Positions 39,301-46,493 of a stretch of DNA of 64,000 bases are shown piece after piece. The stretch comes from Cognatiyoonia koreensis. Its GTDB lineage: Bacteria; Pseudomonadota; Alphaproteobacteria; Rhodobacterales; Rhodobacteraceae. Below the pieces are notes generated by a model. The model worked only from the letters and a program-made list of their open reading frames with translations, did no database searches and had not been told where the DNA came from. How positions within the stretch are numbered: position 1 is the stretch's first letter; each line of letters starts with the position of its first letter. The translations under genes and the position numbers were made by a program. The DNA lies in NCBI RefSeq assembly GCF_900109295.1, contig NZ_FOIZ01000001.1, positions 1,860,001 to 1,924,000 on the forward strand. Reading direction: 5' to 3'.

Positions 39301-41894
39301 GTCGTCAAGGCAGTGACGTCGCCATCGCGTTCGATCGGCGTATCCACGGGGGTCACATCGGCCAGCGCTACATTACCCGTGTTTACAACTGTAATCGTGT
39401 AATCAATCGTGTCGCCCACGGCGGGTGGGCTGCTGAGGCTTGTCACAGCCGTTTTTTCAAGCCGCAGGTCGGCAACACGGTCTAGCAACGTGACGGTTGG
39501 ATCACCGGGACCGTCTTCGCCGGCCGGGACGGTATCCGTCGTATCGGTGGGGTCGTCAGACGTGTCGGTCACGTCGGGAACACCCGGGATGTCCGTGCCA
39601 TCGGTTTCGACCGGGTTGCCCGTAGAAACGGCCGTGTTGGACACACCGCCCGCCGCAATCGCATCCTGGGTCAGATCGAAGGTCGCAGTATAGGTAATGG
39701 TCTCACCGATATCGAGAAGGCCGTTCGTGGTGATGCTCTCGGACGTCAGTGTAACCGGTGTCGTCAATGCCAGAGCGCCGCCATTCGCATCCGTCAAAGT
39801 ATCCGCTGGGGTTACATCCGCCAGCGTGACATTGCCGGTATTTTCAACCGTAATGGTGTACGTGATCGTATCACCCACAGCAGGCGGGGTGCTGAGCGCA
39901 GGGGCTGCGGTCTTTAGAACTTCCAGTGCCGGAGACACAATTCGCGTCGTAGTCGGGTCGTCATTGCCGACGCCCGTGCCCGGCGTCCCTATTCCGTTGC
40001 CATCGCCAGCGTTACCGCTGTCCGATTGGTCGGTTGCAGGGGTGCCATTGGGACTCGCGCCATCGGCGCGTGCAAGGTTGGTTATCGTTCCGGATGTGAT
40101 ATCAGCCGGTGCCAATGTGTAGGCGGCGGTAAATGTCCAGGTTTCGGTCAGATCAAGCTGACTGTTCCCGTTCGTGTCTCCTCCGCTGAACGTTGGCGCT
40201 GGCAGGGTCCCAGCACCAGAAAAACTCACTTCGGAAACCGAAACTGTTTCTAGCGGGAAGTCACCGGTGTTCGTAACTGTGAACGTGTAATTTATCGTTT
40301 CACCGGCATCAGCAAATCCGTCTGAATCGCCATCATCCGCAAATGCCGATGTCTTGACGACACCAATACCCGGTTCGCCAACCGTAATGGTGGCAGTTGC
40401 CGTGTCACAATTTGTCGGCACCGCAATTTCGCAAAGGTCATAGTCGAAGTTGTATGTTCCGGGGGCCGTGCCTGCGGCAACGTCGACAGTGCCGTCTGAG
40501 TTCAGCGTAAATCCTTGGGGAATGCTTGAACCCGAATTGACGACAGTGGTGACATTAGCGGATGTGACCGGCACGCTGTTGAGCGTGTCAGGGCCAGAGC
40601 CGTTGCTGACCAGCAGATCAAGGACGCCCGTTTGCGTTGATCCGGCATCAACCGGGTCTGCAAGGACGTCGTCTTGGGCCAAGATTGGCGCAGGTGGATA
40701 AACAACTGAAATTGTTGCCACATTCGACGAAACGCCCAAGCCATTCTCGAACGTGTAGTCAATCTCTGTCGCCGGGCCAAAGAAGCCGGGAACAGGCGTA
40801 AAGGTCACATTGCCAGTGTTGTCATCGACAGCCCACTCGCCTTCGCCCGGTATAGTAAAGCCAATCACATCGCCGTCAGCATCCAAGGTGGGAGTGACAC
40901 CCGCCGGGGGCACGAGGCTGATGGTCTGTCGTCCGAATTCGGAAGCCAGTTGGCTGTTGTTGTTCGGGCCATTGTCGTTGGCTGTCGCGATTGAATCATT
41001 GTCGAGAATGCTCAGCACAACCGGTGTGTCTGTTGTCCCGGTTTCAGAGTCATCGACAGCGACAGGTGGGACAAAATCGGCGCATTCATAGTCGAACGTA
41101 TTGAACGCGGTGTAAGTCGGGTTGTTGAAGATAATGAAAAAGCCGCTATTGGCCGTGCGGCCGAATTCGAACTGCGATGCAGGACCATAAGAGATTTCAA
41201 GCCCTGACTCGGGCTGGCTGTTGTAGTTTTTATCGCCCAGCAACGAGAAAATCTCGGGGCGCCCCGCGACCGTTCCAAAATCACGTCCTGTGGTGGCATC
41301 TAAGTCAATCCGCACGAATTGAACATCGCCACCACATACCGGGGCGAACACCTCCTCGTTATTGGGGCCATCAACATCATTGATCTGAATGAACGCATCC
41401 GCCACGACAGGCACGCCGGCAGTTGCGTCATCGAAATCATACGTGCCTGCCGCGAAAATCGACAAGCGCAGCCACACATCATCTTGACCATTTGACCGGA
41501 TCGCGGGCCGCCCCCCGATGATCTGTATCCGGTGATCTCGCGTCGCCTGAATGACTTCGAGCACAAGATCGACGGTCCCGACACCAGCAACGGTGGCAGC
41601 ATTCGCGAAAATGGCGCGTTCGCCTTGGCCAGAACCGCGCGTTGAAAGGCTGGAGGGTGTCTGAATGGTCAATTGCTGCGCGTGTGCTGCAATCGGGAGC
41701 AGACCGATCAGGCCAACGCAGAGTGATCGCAAGCTTGGCGCAAATGCACTTTTCTTCACTCTACGCTCGTACGTGTCGCTTTGTGGCCGAATGGGACGAG
41801 ATTTAATGAGGGACTTCTGCTGCGTCCGGATATTGGTTGATGGAGTAGACGCCAAAAGGGCGCGAGCCGCATTGGCCAGTTTTTTAAATGACAT
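33357..41894 (-). CDS. Giant secreted repeat protein (12 DUF11-like repeats plus SdrB-like domains)
   Basis: About 2,845 residues. A Sec-type signal core (about 46-72, LRSLCVGLIGLLPIAAHAQ) follows a long basic N-region. Next come an N-terminal beta-rich domain with four Cys, two Ig/cadherin-like modules (AVDDSETGTTDTPVVLSILD, PILAQDDVLADPVD), 12 tandem repeats of about 155 residues (505-2389), an SdrD-B-like module (SGIVFLDVNENGVFENG), a true DUF11 domain, a second SdrB-like module (GKVFNDRNMNGYQDGQ), and a C-terminal helical segment resembling OmpA-like domains. The whole is extremely acidic. DNGDG-type loops suggest calcium binding. Probably a surface adhesin or matrix protein. GTG 41759 would give a normal-length signal peptide and is an alternative start. 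Confidence 0.85.
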   Translation of the reverse strand: MSFKKLANAARALLASTPSTNIRTQQKSLIKSRPIRPQSDTYERRVKKSAFAPSLRSLCVGLIGLLPIAAHAQQLTIQTPSSLSTRGSGQGERAIFANAATVAGVGTVDLVLEVIQATRDHRIQIIGGRPAIRSNGQDDVWLRLSIFAAGTYDFDDATAGVPVVADAFIQINDVDGPNNEEVFAPVCGGDVQFVRIDLDATTGRDFGTVAGRPEIFSLLGDKNYNSQPESGLEISYGPASQFEFGRTANSGFFIIFNNPTYTAFNTFDYECADFVPPVAVDDSETGTTDTPVVLSILDNDSIATANDNGPNNNSQLASEFGRQTISLVPPAGVTPTLDADGDVIGFTIPGEGEWAVDDNTGNVTFTPVPGFFGPATEIDYTFENGLGVSSNVATISVVYPPAPILAQDDVLADPVDAGSTQTGVLDLLVSNGSGPDTLNSVPVTSANVTTVVNSGSSIPQGFTLNSDGTVDVAAGTAPGTYNFDYDLCEIAVPTNCDTATATITVGEPGIGVVKTSAFADDGDSDGFADAGETINYTFTVTNTGDFPLETVSVSEVSFSGAGTLPAPTFSGGDTNGNSQLDLTETWTFTAAYTLAPADITSGTITNLARADGASPNGTPATDQSDSGNAGDGNGIGTPGTGVGNDDPTTTRIVSPALEVLKTAAPALSTPPAVGDTITYTITVENTGNVTLADVTPADTLTDANGGALALTTPVTLTSESITTNGLLDIGETITYTATFDLTQDAIAAGGVSNTAVSTGNPVETDGTDIPGVPDVTDTSDDPTDTTDTVPAGEDGPGDPTVTLLDRVADLRLEKTAVTSLSSPPAVGDTIDYTITVVNTGNVALADVTPVDTPIERDGDVTALTTSVTEDSESVTDNDILDIGETITYLASVALTQDMIDSGGLDNVAISTGNPVDSAGNDIADLDDVSDTADDPADTENEDPNSDGNPGDPTSTDFTRTPALEVTKAAAAAFSTPAQEGDLITYTIAVVNTGNVTLGNLDLDDTFTDANGDPLALTSGPTEVSESETDNDLLEVGETITYTATFELTQSAIEAGGVENAIDVTGTPVSEGGDPIPGLTPVTDTSDDPADTTDTVPSGQTSPGDPTITSIAITPDLRLEKTASAALSTPPAVGDLITYTITVVNTGNVALADITPVDTLTDLNDDPLTLTSGPTEVSESDTDDDILQVGESITFEATFELTQQAITAGGVLNEAVSTGNPVDEDGNDIPGLDDVTDTADDPTNPDNTDPNGDGNPGDPTQTLLTQVPDLRLTKVADTTALSAPPVSGDVITYTIEVVNTGNVPLGDVTPVDTLTDANGDPLALTSGPTEVSESLTDDDILEVGETITYEATFALDTQALDAGGVENSAVSTGNPVDSDGNDIPGLTDVSDTSDDPAETADEDPNGDGNPGDPTVTPLDQNPALQLTKSVAGIRDVNGNGFTDAGDIIDYTFRVENTGNVTLTDVTVDDVLADVSGTAIDLAVGAFDDTTFTATYVVDDDDIAAGGVENTATATGTPPPPAGGGTPTPVSDTSDTGEGSETTNDPDLGEPGDPNGTDDDDGDPTNDPTVALFTPEPRISVIKSVASLVDTNANGLIDEGDRVLYSFTVTNTGNVALAGVTIDDDIVPVDGGPIALGIGATDTATFTADYEITSDDVDAGAVENTATASGNAVDSDGNPINDDDDEQLRAEDTSDAGTAPGLDDTGTPVAIPDPENTETPDAGGATDGEADNDSTVFFIPNPQLSLIKSVGTVLDSNGDGQFGGEDDFITYTFTVRNTGNTDLEGVTIDDPLFSVDGGPIDLAIGAGDSVTFTGQYQVTDDDIDRGYVENSAEATGDATLNGAPVYGPLGTPQQATDTSDSGTDPNAEAIDDPENTETPDGQGNTDGINDNDPTVTNVPANPIPSLSVIKSITDVADTNGSGITDAGDTLTYGFVVTNTGNVALADVAITDPRVGPITGTISLGVGESDDATFSATAIITDAEAAQGYIENTASAEGGAVNGAGNPIRNPDTSEQLIATATSDAGSEPRAAPNSTPDPIADPAGTETVDGIGETNGNLTDDPTVLFLPDPDVSLIKSVVAVLDSNGDGLFGGLDDEITYGFVVTNTGNTPLEGLTINDPTATVSGGPIDLAVGGVDTTSFTATKIVTAADLTQGYVENTAEATGTPLDPTGTPVLDGSGAPVVVLDTSDTGSDRAGDPVFNPEATETPDGQGDTDGDTSNDPTVVSVPAAADPEVSLIKSVADVTDTNGDQVRGNADDVVTYSFDVTNTGNTDLVDVIVNDPLLGGIVGTIANLPIGATESLTATYTLTDDDVTRTFVENSATATGDAVNSSGAPLLDPATGDQLTATDASDTGTDPETANIGNPEGTETSDGDGGTDGNPTNDPTVLIVPLEPSGASVSGIVFLDVNENGVFENGIDTLLAGYVVELTDADGNVIGRATTGPNGSYEIAGFPVSNDNTLTFIDPETGEVIGTIGDLDFIDTPNLSNQNQAVLAEEPADLVLRKTSPVDDVIIGQAVPYEITLTNTGTTAAGNVTITDTLPRGMLFIEGSATVDGGDANPTVQGQTQTFTGINVPGGSSVTIQLSARVLGSAPVGELVNAANALDGSTGERLTPTATATVRRRPEAVFDCTDIIGKVFNDRNMNGYQDGQQQVDRSLITDQDYFVNGKIEKAAPVISTEEPGIPGVRLVTPTGTIITTDEYGRYSVPCAELPSSIGSNFILKLDTRSLPTGFRVTTENPRSMRVTAGIMAEMNFGASIGRVVDVDLTAAAFVPGQIEPVDRLEAGVRNLLAQVADTPSIIRISYYEGGEGNDAARARLDAVEDMIEEQWREIGNYRLIIEKTVKRLQ
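34731..40380 (-). repeat. Tandem array of 12 DUF11-like repeats (about 470 bp each)
   Basis: Each unit opens with P-x-L-x-x-x-K (LRLEKT, LSLIKS), has an ITYT(I/F)xVxNTGNxxL core, a GVENTA-type segment and an SDTSDDP/GDP(T/N) linker. Units fall into two types by length and linker: repeats 2-6 (LTSGPTEVSES, GNPVD) and repeats 7-12 (DxNGDG start, IDLAxG middle, TETPDG linker). Repeat 1 is intermediate. Confidence 0.85.
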
Positions 41895-41974
41895 GACTGC
41901 GCGATCCCCACTGCACGAAATGTGTTTTTTGCAAACGGACCAGAGCACGGATTCGGGTTCAAGGGTTTCTTCTG

Positions 41975-41989
41975 TTAAGTTTTTGTTAA
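41975..41989 (-). promoter_or_regulatory. CtrA-type binding site upstream of giant surface gene
   Basis: Read toward the gene, TTAA-CAAAAAC-TTAAC matches the full CtrA consensus TTAA-N7-TTAAC. It lies 81 bp before the ATG at 41894, a position suited to activation or repression of this two-gene locus. Confidence 0.6.
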
Positions 41990-42035
41990 TACATATTCTG
42001 CAAAGGAGCGTTGCGAAAAAATAACATGCGACATT

Positions 42036-42050
42036 CTGTCTAATAGACAG
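42036..42050. promoter_or_regulatory. Perfect palindrome CTGTC-N5-GACAG upstream of giant surface gene
   Basis: CTGTCTA-A-TAGACAG, a perfect 7-1-7 inverted repeat 142 bp before the start of the giant gene. It shares its arms and spacing with 11181-11195. The regulator is unknown. Confidence 0.45.
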
Positions 42051-42222
42051 TTGGCTTTTGGATACGCGCGAAAGGAACAGGCCGATATCGCGGACGAATC
42101 AAGCAGTATCGCGTGGTCTTAACTGCAAATGAGCGTGTTTTGCGCCTGTACGCGGGCTTGTTATGGCACGCCTGACCAGCAAATCTCTATCAGTCAAAGT
42201 GATGCGCTGCGGATTAGGCAGT

Positions 42223-42987
42223 CTAACGGCGGATATCTGCCAGCCAGCCAAGCGTCTTCTCAGTTGGACCATTCGGTTTGTATTCCGCGCCGAGAGGTGC
42301 GTCGTAATCAAGCGATGCGATGACGTCGAATACGTGGCCGTAATTGATCTCTCCCTGATCAAGCGGACCGCGGTCGGGCACAGACGCAAACTGGATGTGC
42401 CCGATATGGGGCTGCAGCTTCTGCAACCGGTGCGTTAGATCGCCTTCCATCAGTTGCACGTGATAGCAATCAAACATTAGCTTGAGATTGTTTGTTCCAA
42501 CCGTTTCGATCAGGTTAACGGCCTGATCCGTCGTCGTCAGGAAGTAGCCCGGAGCGTCATATTTGTTCAGCGGTTCGATCAGGATGGTCATCCCATGCTG
42601 CGCTGCCTGATCTGCGGCATACTTCAGGTTTTTCACGAAGCAGTCATGCGCACCCGTACCGCCAGCAAAGCCTGCCATGACATGAACGGCCCCTGCCCCG
42701 ATCGCGGCACCATACGCGATCGCTTCGTCGATTGCCGCACGGGCCTCTTCTACGCGGCCGGTCAGGGCTGACAGCCCGTTTTCGCCCGCCGCAACATCTC
42801 CGCGACGCGTGTTCAGGCCAAGCATCTTGAGATCGGTGTCGGCAAGTGCAGCGGCCACCTTCTCTGACGGTGTGTCATAGGGCCAATGACATTCCACGGC
42901 GTCGAACCCTGCAGACTTGGCGGCCCGGATCGCGTCGGGCAATGCAAGCTCTGACCATAAGAACCCGAGGTTCGCTGAAAATCGCAT
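42223..42987 (-). CDS. otnI: 2-oxo-tetronate isomerase / hydroxypyruvate isomerase-like protein
   Basis: A 254-residue TIM-barrel sugar isomerase of the Hyi/OtnI family. Metal- and substrate-site segments include ILIEPLNKYDAPGYF (Glu near 140), LMFDCYHVQLMEGDL (Asp near 173, His near 176) and LGAEYKPNG (Glu near 237). In the DUF1537 pathway OtnI converts 2-oxo- to 3-oxo-tetronate before phosphorylation by OtnK. The ATG at 42987 overlaps the otnC stop by one base (TGATG); an ATG 9 bp upstream is also possible. It is the last gene of the ten-gene operon. Confidence 0.88.
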   Translation of the reverse strand: MRFSANLGFLWSELALPDAIRAAKSAGFDAVECHWPYDTPSEKVAAALADTDLKMLGLNTRRGDVAAGENGLSALTGRVEEARAAIDEAIAYGAAIGAGAVHVMAGFAGGTGAHDCFVKNLKYAADQAAQHGMTILIEPLNKYDAPGYFLTTTDQAVNLIETVGTNNLKLMFDCYHVQLMEGDLTHRLQKLQPHIGHIQFASVPDRGPLDQGEINYGHVFDVIASLDYDAPLGAEYKPNGPTEKTLGWLADIRR

Positions 42988-43634
42988 CAGTCCCATTCCA
43001 CATCAAAGGTTGTGACTACTCTTTGCACGTCCTGTTCCGTCAGGCCACGCGGGTCCATGCCGCGCGTCATCATTGCAAGCCGGGCCGTATCTTCGAGTTC
43101 TTCGATCGCATTGCACGCGGCTTCAACGTCCCTGCCAGCCACGACCGGACCGTGATTGGCCAGCATGACCGCAGAGCGTTTACCCGCCAAACCGCGCACC
43201 GCCTCGCCCATCGCTGTGTCACCGGGCAAGAAGAAGGGCAGCAGTTTGACCTTGCCCAGCTTCATGATTGCATAAGGTGTGAGGCGCGGCAGGAAATCAT
43301 CCGCGTTTGCATCTGGCATCATGGACAGGGCCACCGAATGACAGGAATGCAGATGCACGACCGCACCCGCTGTCGCGCGCGTGTCATAGAACGCACTATG
43401 CAACGGCATTTCCTTTGTCGGCGGATCGCCGTCGATCAGTGTTCCCGTGGCGTCGAACTTACTTAGCCGCCCGGGATCAAGCCGTCCGAAGCTTGTCCCG
43501 GTCGGCGACACCAGCAAGCCACCATCCGGCGTGCGTGCAGAAATATTACCTGTGCTGCCGCCCGTCAGCCCACGGTCGAACATCGATTTTGCGAGAAGGC
43601 AGATGTGCTCACGCAGGGTGGCTTCCGTGCTCAT
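42987..43634 (-). CDS. otnC: 3-oxo-tetronate 4-phosphate decarboxylase (class II aldolase family)
   Basis: A 215-residue zinc-dependent class II aldolase/adducin-family protein. It has GLTGGSTGNISAR near 22-34 (phosphate site), EMPLH (Glu and His near 74-78), VVHLHSCHSV (His ligands near 93-97) and ANHGPV (His near 160). Beside a DUF1537 kinase, the expected activity is decarboxylation of 3-oxo-tetronate 4-phosphate to dihydroxyacetone phosphate. It overlaps otnK by 4 bp and otnI by 1 bp, so the three are translationally coupled. Confidence 0.88.
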   Translation of the reverse strand: MSTEATLREHICLLAKSMFDRGLTGGSTGNISARTPDGGLLVSPTGTSFGRLDPGRLSKFDATGTLIDGDPPTKEMPLHSAFYDTRATAGAVVHLHSCHSVALSMMPDANADDFLPRLTPYAIMKLGKVKLLPFFLPGDTAMGEAVRGLAGKRSAVMLANHGPVVAGRDVEAACNAIEELEDTARLAMMTRGMDPRGLTEQDVQRVVTTFDVEWD

Positions 43635-44905
43635 AGTGTGTCCAGTTTGGTTTGCGCGTCGCTGAAGAACGAAGCCGCACCAAAATTGCCCGATTTCAAC
43701 GCCAGTGCAATGTCACGTCCCTCTGAGGTGCAAAAACTCCACGGGACGCCGGGTGCAATTTCGGTCGCGATATCAAGTTGTGTCACCTGGAGCGCCTTGG
43801 TCACTGCCCCAGAGGTTTCGCCACCCGCCACGATGATCCGTGCCGCCCCTTGATCCAGCGCCGCGACTGCGCAGGCAGCGAGCGTGCTTTCAATCAGCTC
43901 TCCGGCTTGCGTCACGCCCAACTTCTGCTGCGCTGCCTTTACGCTTTCGGGCTTTGCTGTCGCATAAATCATCGGGGCGCGCGCAAGATCCTGATCTGCA
44001 AGCCATGTCAGGACAGGGTCTGGCCCAGTCTGTGCGAGTTCGAATGGATCGAGTTGAAAATTCGGCGCACCAGTTTCGCGGTAGGCATCGACTTGTGCGT
44101 TGGTCATTGCTGAACAACTCCCAGAAAGGACTATCGTCTGCGGGCCGACCTTGCGATCATGTCGTTTCGGGGCATCAGCCGCTAGAAGCCCGTCGGCCAA
44201 ATAGATCGCTGGCAACGGCATTGCGAGGGCAGAGCCGCCTGTCATCAGCGGCATATCGCGACACGCCTCCGCAATGATGGCGAGGTCAGCGTTGGCGACT
44301 GCATCAACGATGACATGGGCTATGCCTTCTTGGCGGTGGCTTGCCAGACTGGATTGCACTGCCTTCACGCCTTGCGCCACCGTCAAACGGTCGGTCAATC
44401 CAACAGGTTTGGTGACTTGCGGCGCAAGGAGGCGCATCAGGTTGCTGTCCCGCATCGGGGTCAGCGGATGGTCCTTCATCGGGCTTTCGGACAAAAGCTG
44501 TTGCCCGACAAACAGATTTCCCATGAACACAGAGCGACCATTTTCCGGAAATGCCGGGCAGTAGACTGTTTGGTCCGTGTTAAGGTCAGCCATCAACGCC
44601 TCTGCCACCGGGCCGATGTTGCCTTCGGCGGTGCTGTCGAAGGTTGAACAATATTTCCAGAAGAAACGTGTAGCACCCGCGCTTTGCAACCAGCGAAGGG
44701 CTGCGCGGGTTTCGGCGACAGCTTCTGCCACCGGAGCAGTGCGCGATTTGAGTGCGATCACCTCGAACGGACTGGTTTGTGACGGCTGTTCGCTTGGCAC
44801 ACCGATCCGCAAAGATACCTTGACGCCCGCCCGCGATAACAGCCCCGCAATATCAGTTGCACCGGTGAAATCGTCAGCAATTACGCCGAAAAGAGTGCCG
44901 CTCAT
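43631..44905 (-). CDS. otnK: 3-oxo-tetronate kinase (DUF1537/four-carbon acid sugar kinase)
   Basis: A 424-residue ATP-dependent sugar-acid kinase. The N-terminal family signature VIADDFTGATDIAGLL is at about residues 8-23, and the C-terminal nucleotide-binding region includes RIIVAGGETSGAVTKAL. OtnK phosphorylates 3-oxo-tetronate (or a related four-carbon acid) for cleavage by OtnC. The start MSGTLFGVIADD has AAGGG upstream and is preferred over a frame 72 bp longer. The distance to the upstream hydrolase gene is 111 bp, the largest break in the downstream half of the operon, so a secondary promoter is possible. Confidence 0.92.
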   Translation of the reverse strand: MSGTLFGVIADDFTGATDIAGLLSRAGVKVSLRIGVPSEQPSQTSPFEVIALKSRTAPVAEAVAETRAALRWLQSAGATRFFWKYCSTFDSTAEGNIGPVAEALMADLNTDQTVYCPAFPENGRSVFMGNLFVGQQLLSESPMKDHPLTPMRDSNLMRLLAPQVTKPVGLTDRLTVAQGVKAVQSSLASHRQEGIAHVIVDAVANADLAIIAEACRDMPLMTGGSALAMPLPAIYLADGLLAADAPKRHDRKVGPQTIVLSGSCSAMTNAQVDAYRETGAPNFQLDPFELAQTGPDPVLTWLADQDLARAPMIYATAKPESVKAAQQKLGVTQAGELIESTLAACAVAALDQGAARIIVAGGETSGAVTKALQVTQLDIATEIAPGVPWSFCTSEGRDIALALKSGNFGAASFFSDAQTKLDTL

Positions 44906-45016
44906 TTGTTTGCCCTTATCCCGGCCGCCGTGAAGCCATTCGCTGAATGAAATGTCGCGTCTGGTAATGTTGCGCAAGTGCGCGATGGTATCCTTGCGCG
45001 CATAAGTGGCAACATG

Positions 45017-45712
45017 TCAGGCCGCATCCATCAATTGCTTGACCGCCATTGCACATGCAGCCGGGTCTTCGATCAAGGCGAAATGTCCCAATCCGTCAAG
45101 TTCGCGAAAAGTTCCGCGCGGTGCGGCCTCTGCGGCGGCGATGCCTTGCGATGGCGGCGCGCTTTGATCCAGCGTGCCTGTCAGTGACAGCACAGGCATT
45201 GTTGATCTGGCCAAAGCCGGCAAGGCGCTTGGGCGGTTCAGTGCAAGTGCGGTCTGTGCCGTGATCAGTTGACTGGAGGCCTCAGCCATGGCGTAGATCG
45301 CATCCCGCGTTTTGTCCGGTTGCTGACCGTGGATTTGCATCGGGCGCAACTTCAGGGCCGCAGCACCGCCCATTTCGATGACATCCCGTTCAAGATCACG
45401 CCGGGACTGTTCCTTGCGCGGATCATCCGCGTGCGGGTTGAGTCCGAACAGGATCAACTGGTGCGGTTTTATCCTGTCCGCATATTGTGCCGCGACAATT
45501 GCACCAAGAGAGAAACCGCAAACAATGCTGTCCGCTGGCAGGTCCTTGAAATCGGATTGATAGTCGGCGACTGAAGGCCGGTCGAGCGCGACAGCCATGC
45601 GATGTGCGGTCGGAACGCCTAAATCATCAAGAAATCCATCAAAGACAAAAGCTGTGCAAAGTGTGCCTGGCAACAACAGCCAAGGTCTTTGCGCGATGTC
45701 AGGAATATCCAT
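45017..45712 (-). CDS. Alpha/beta hydrolase of the sugar-acid operon
   Basis: A 231-residue alpha/beta-fold hydrolase with oxyanion region LLLPGTLCTAFVF, nucleophile elbow GFSLG (S68), an acid in GTLDQSAP (Asp near 186) and the catalytic His in GLGHFAL (near 213). It is likely an esterase or lactonase. In this operon it could open a sugar lactone or remove an ester from a conjugated substrate. It overlaps the HpcH-type aldolase gene by 14 bp. Confidence 0.85.
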   Translation of the reverse strand: MDIPDIAQRPWLLLPGTLCTAFVFDGFLDDLGVPTAHRMAVALDRPSVADYQSDFKDLPADSIVCGFSLGAIVAAQYADRIKPHQLILFGLNPHADDPRKEQSRRDLERDVIEMGGAAALKLRPMQIHGQQPDKTRDAIYAMAEASSQLITAQTALALNRPSALPALARSTMPVLSLTGTLDQSAPPSQGIAAAEAAPRGTFRELDGLGHFALIEDPAACAMAVKQLMDAA

Positions 45713-46493
45713 TTTGCGCAGTAACTTCGGGGCTTATGTCTTCAAGAGCAACCCGCACGCTGTCGCGCATGCTGCGGGTCAGATGAGCAAAATCATTTCC
45801 GGGAGTCACAAGGCGGAAGCCCTGTTCGACCCTTGCGCGGGCTTCTTTACCAGACCCGCAGAAGATGCCGACGGGAATGCCGCGCCGGGTCGCCGCATTC
45901 AGGACGTGAAGCAAAGCGGCTTCGGATTTCGGGCGTGGATGCCCAGCGTGTCCATCAAGTGCGAAGGCCAGATCGTTCGGCCCGAGATAAATCATGTCGA
46001 CGCCTTCGACATCGAGGATTTCTTCGATGCGCTCAACCGCTTCGGCGGTTTCAATCATCGGGATAGCCATGACTGTTTCGTTTGCATGTGCGACGTAATC
46101 CGGTCCGCCAAACAGCAGCCCGCGCGAAGGGCCGAAACTGCGGTTTCCGACAGGCGGATAGCGACAGGCCGCCACAAGCGTTTTGGTCTGTTCGGGCGTC
46201 GAAATCATCGGGCAAATGATCCCGTAGGCCCCGGCATCCAGCATATGCATGATCTGCGCTGGATCGAGGTCCGGCACACGCACCATCGGCGTCGCAGGTG
46301 TCGCCGAAATCGCCTGGATCATCGCCAACGCGTCTGGAAAGCCCAGCATGCCATGTTGAAGATCAATCGTGACGGCGTGCACGCCGCTGTGCCCGACCCC
46401 TTCGGCGGAATAGGCGGATGCAATCGAAAGCCAACCGTTCACAACGATCTGAGACGCAGCAAGGCGCGTGCGGATTGAGTTTGGCCGCATCAT
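45699..46493 (-). CDS. HpcH/HpaI-family 2-oxo acid aldolase
   Basis: A 264-residue class II metal-dependent aldolase that cleaves 2-oxo-3-deoxy (or 4-hydroxy-2-oxo) acids to pyruvate and an aldehyde. Family signatures present: VTIDLQHGMLGF (His/Gln near 46), VRVPDLDPAQI, GIICPMISTPEQ, MIPMIETAEAV (metal Glu near 146) and IYLGPNDLAF (metal Asp near 172). The sugar-acid context suggests 2-keto-3-deoxy-sugar acid cleavage, giving the operon two cleavage routes (this and OtnC). It overlaps its neighbours by 4 and 14 bp. Confidence 0.9.
   Translation of the reverse strand: MMRPNSIRTRLAASQIVVNGWLSIASAYSAEGVGHSGVHAVTIDLQHGMLGFPDALAMIQAISATPATPMVRVPDLDPAQIMHMLDAGAYGIICPMISTPEQTKTLVAACRYPPVGNRSFGPSRGLLFGGPDYVAHANETVMAIPMIETAEAVERIEEILDVEGVDMIYLGPNDLAFALDGHAGHPRPKSEAALLHVLNAATRRGIPVGIFCGSGKEARARVEQGFRLVTPGNDFAHLTRSMRDSVRVALEDISPEVTAQNGYS

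Noticed and set aside
35856..39485. Two long plus-strand open frames (539 and 456 codons) opposite the giant protein
   Set aside because: They are antisense to the repeat array; the biased codon pattern of acidic repeats keeps the opposite strand open. No ribosome site or family resemblance.
34731..40380. CRISPR-like periodic repeats
   Set aside because: Periodicity is about 470 bp, in frame, and coding; no short identical repeats with spacers. No CRISPR array was seen in the window.
15677..41894. TolC plus giant protein as a type I secretion pair
   Set aside because: The giant has a Sec signal and no RTX repeats or C-terminal type I signal, and the loci are 16 kb apart.
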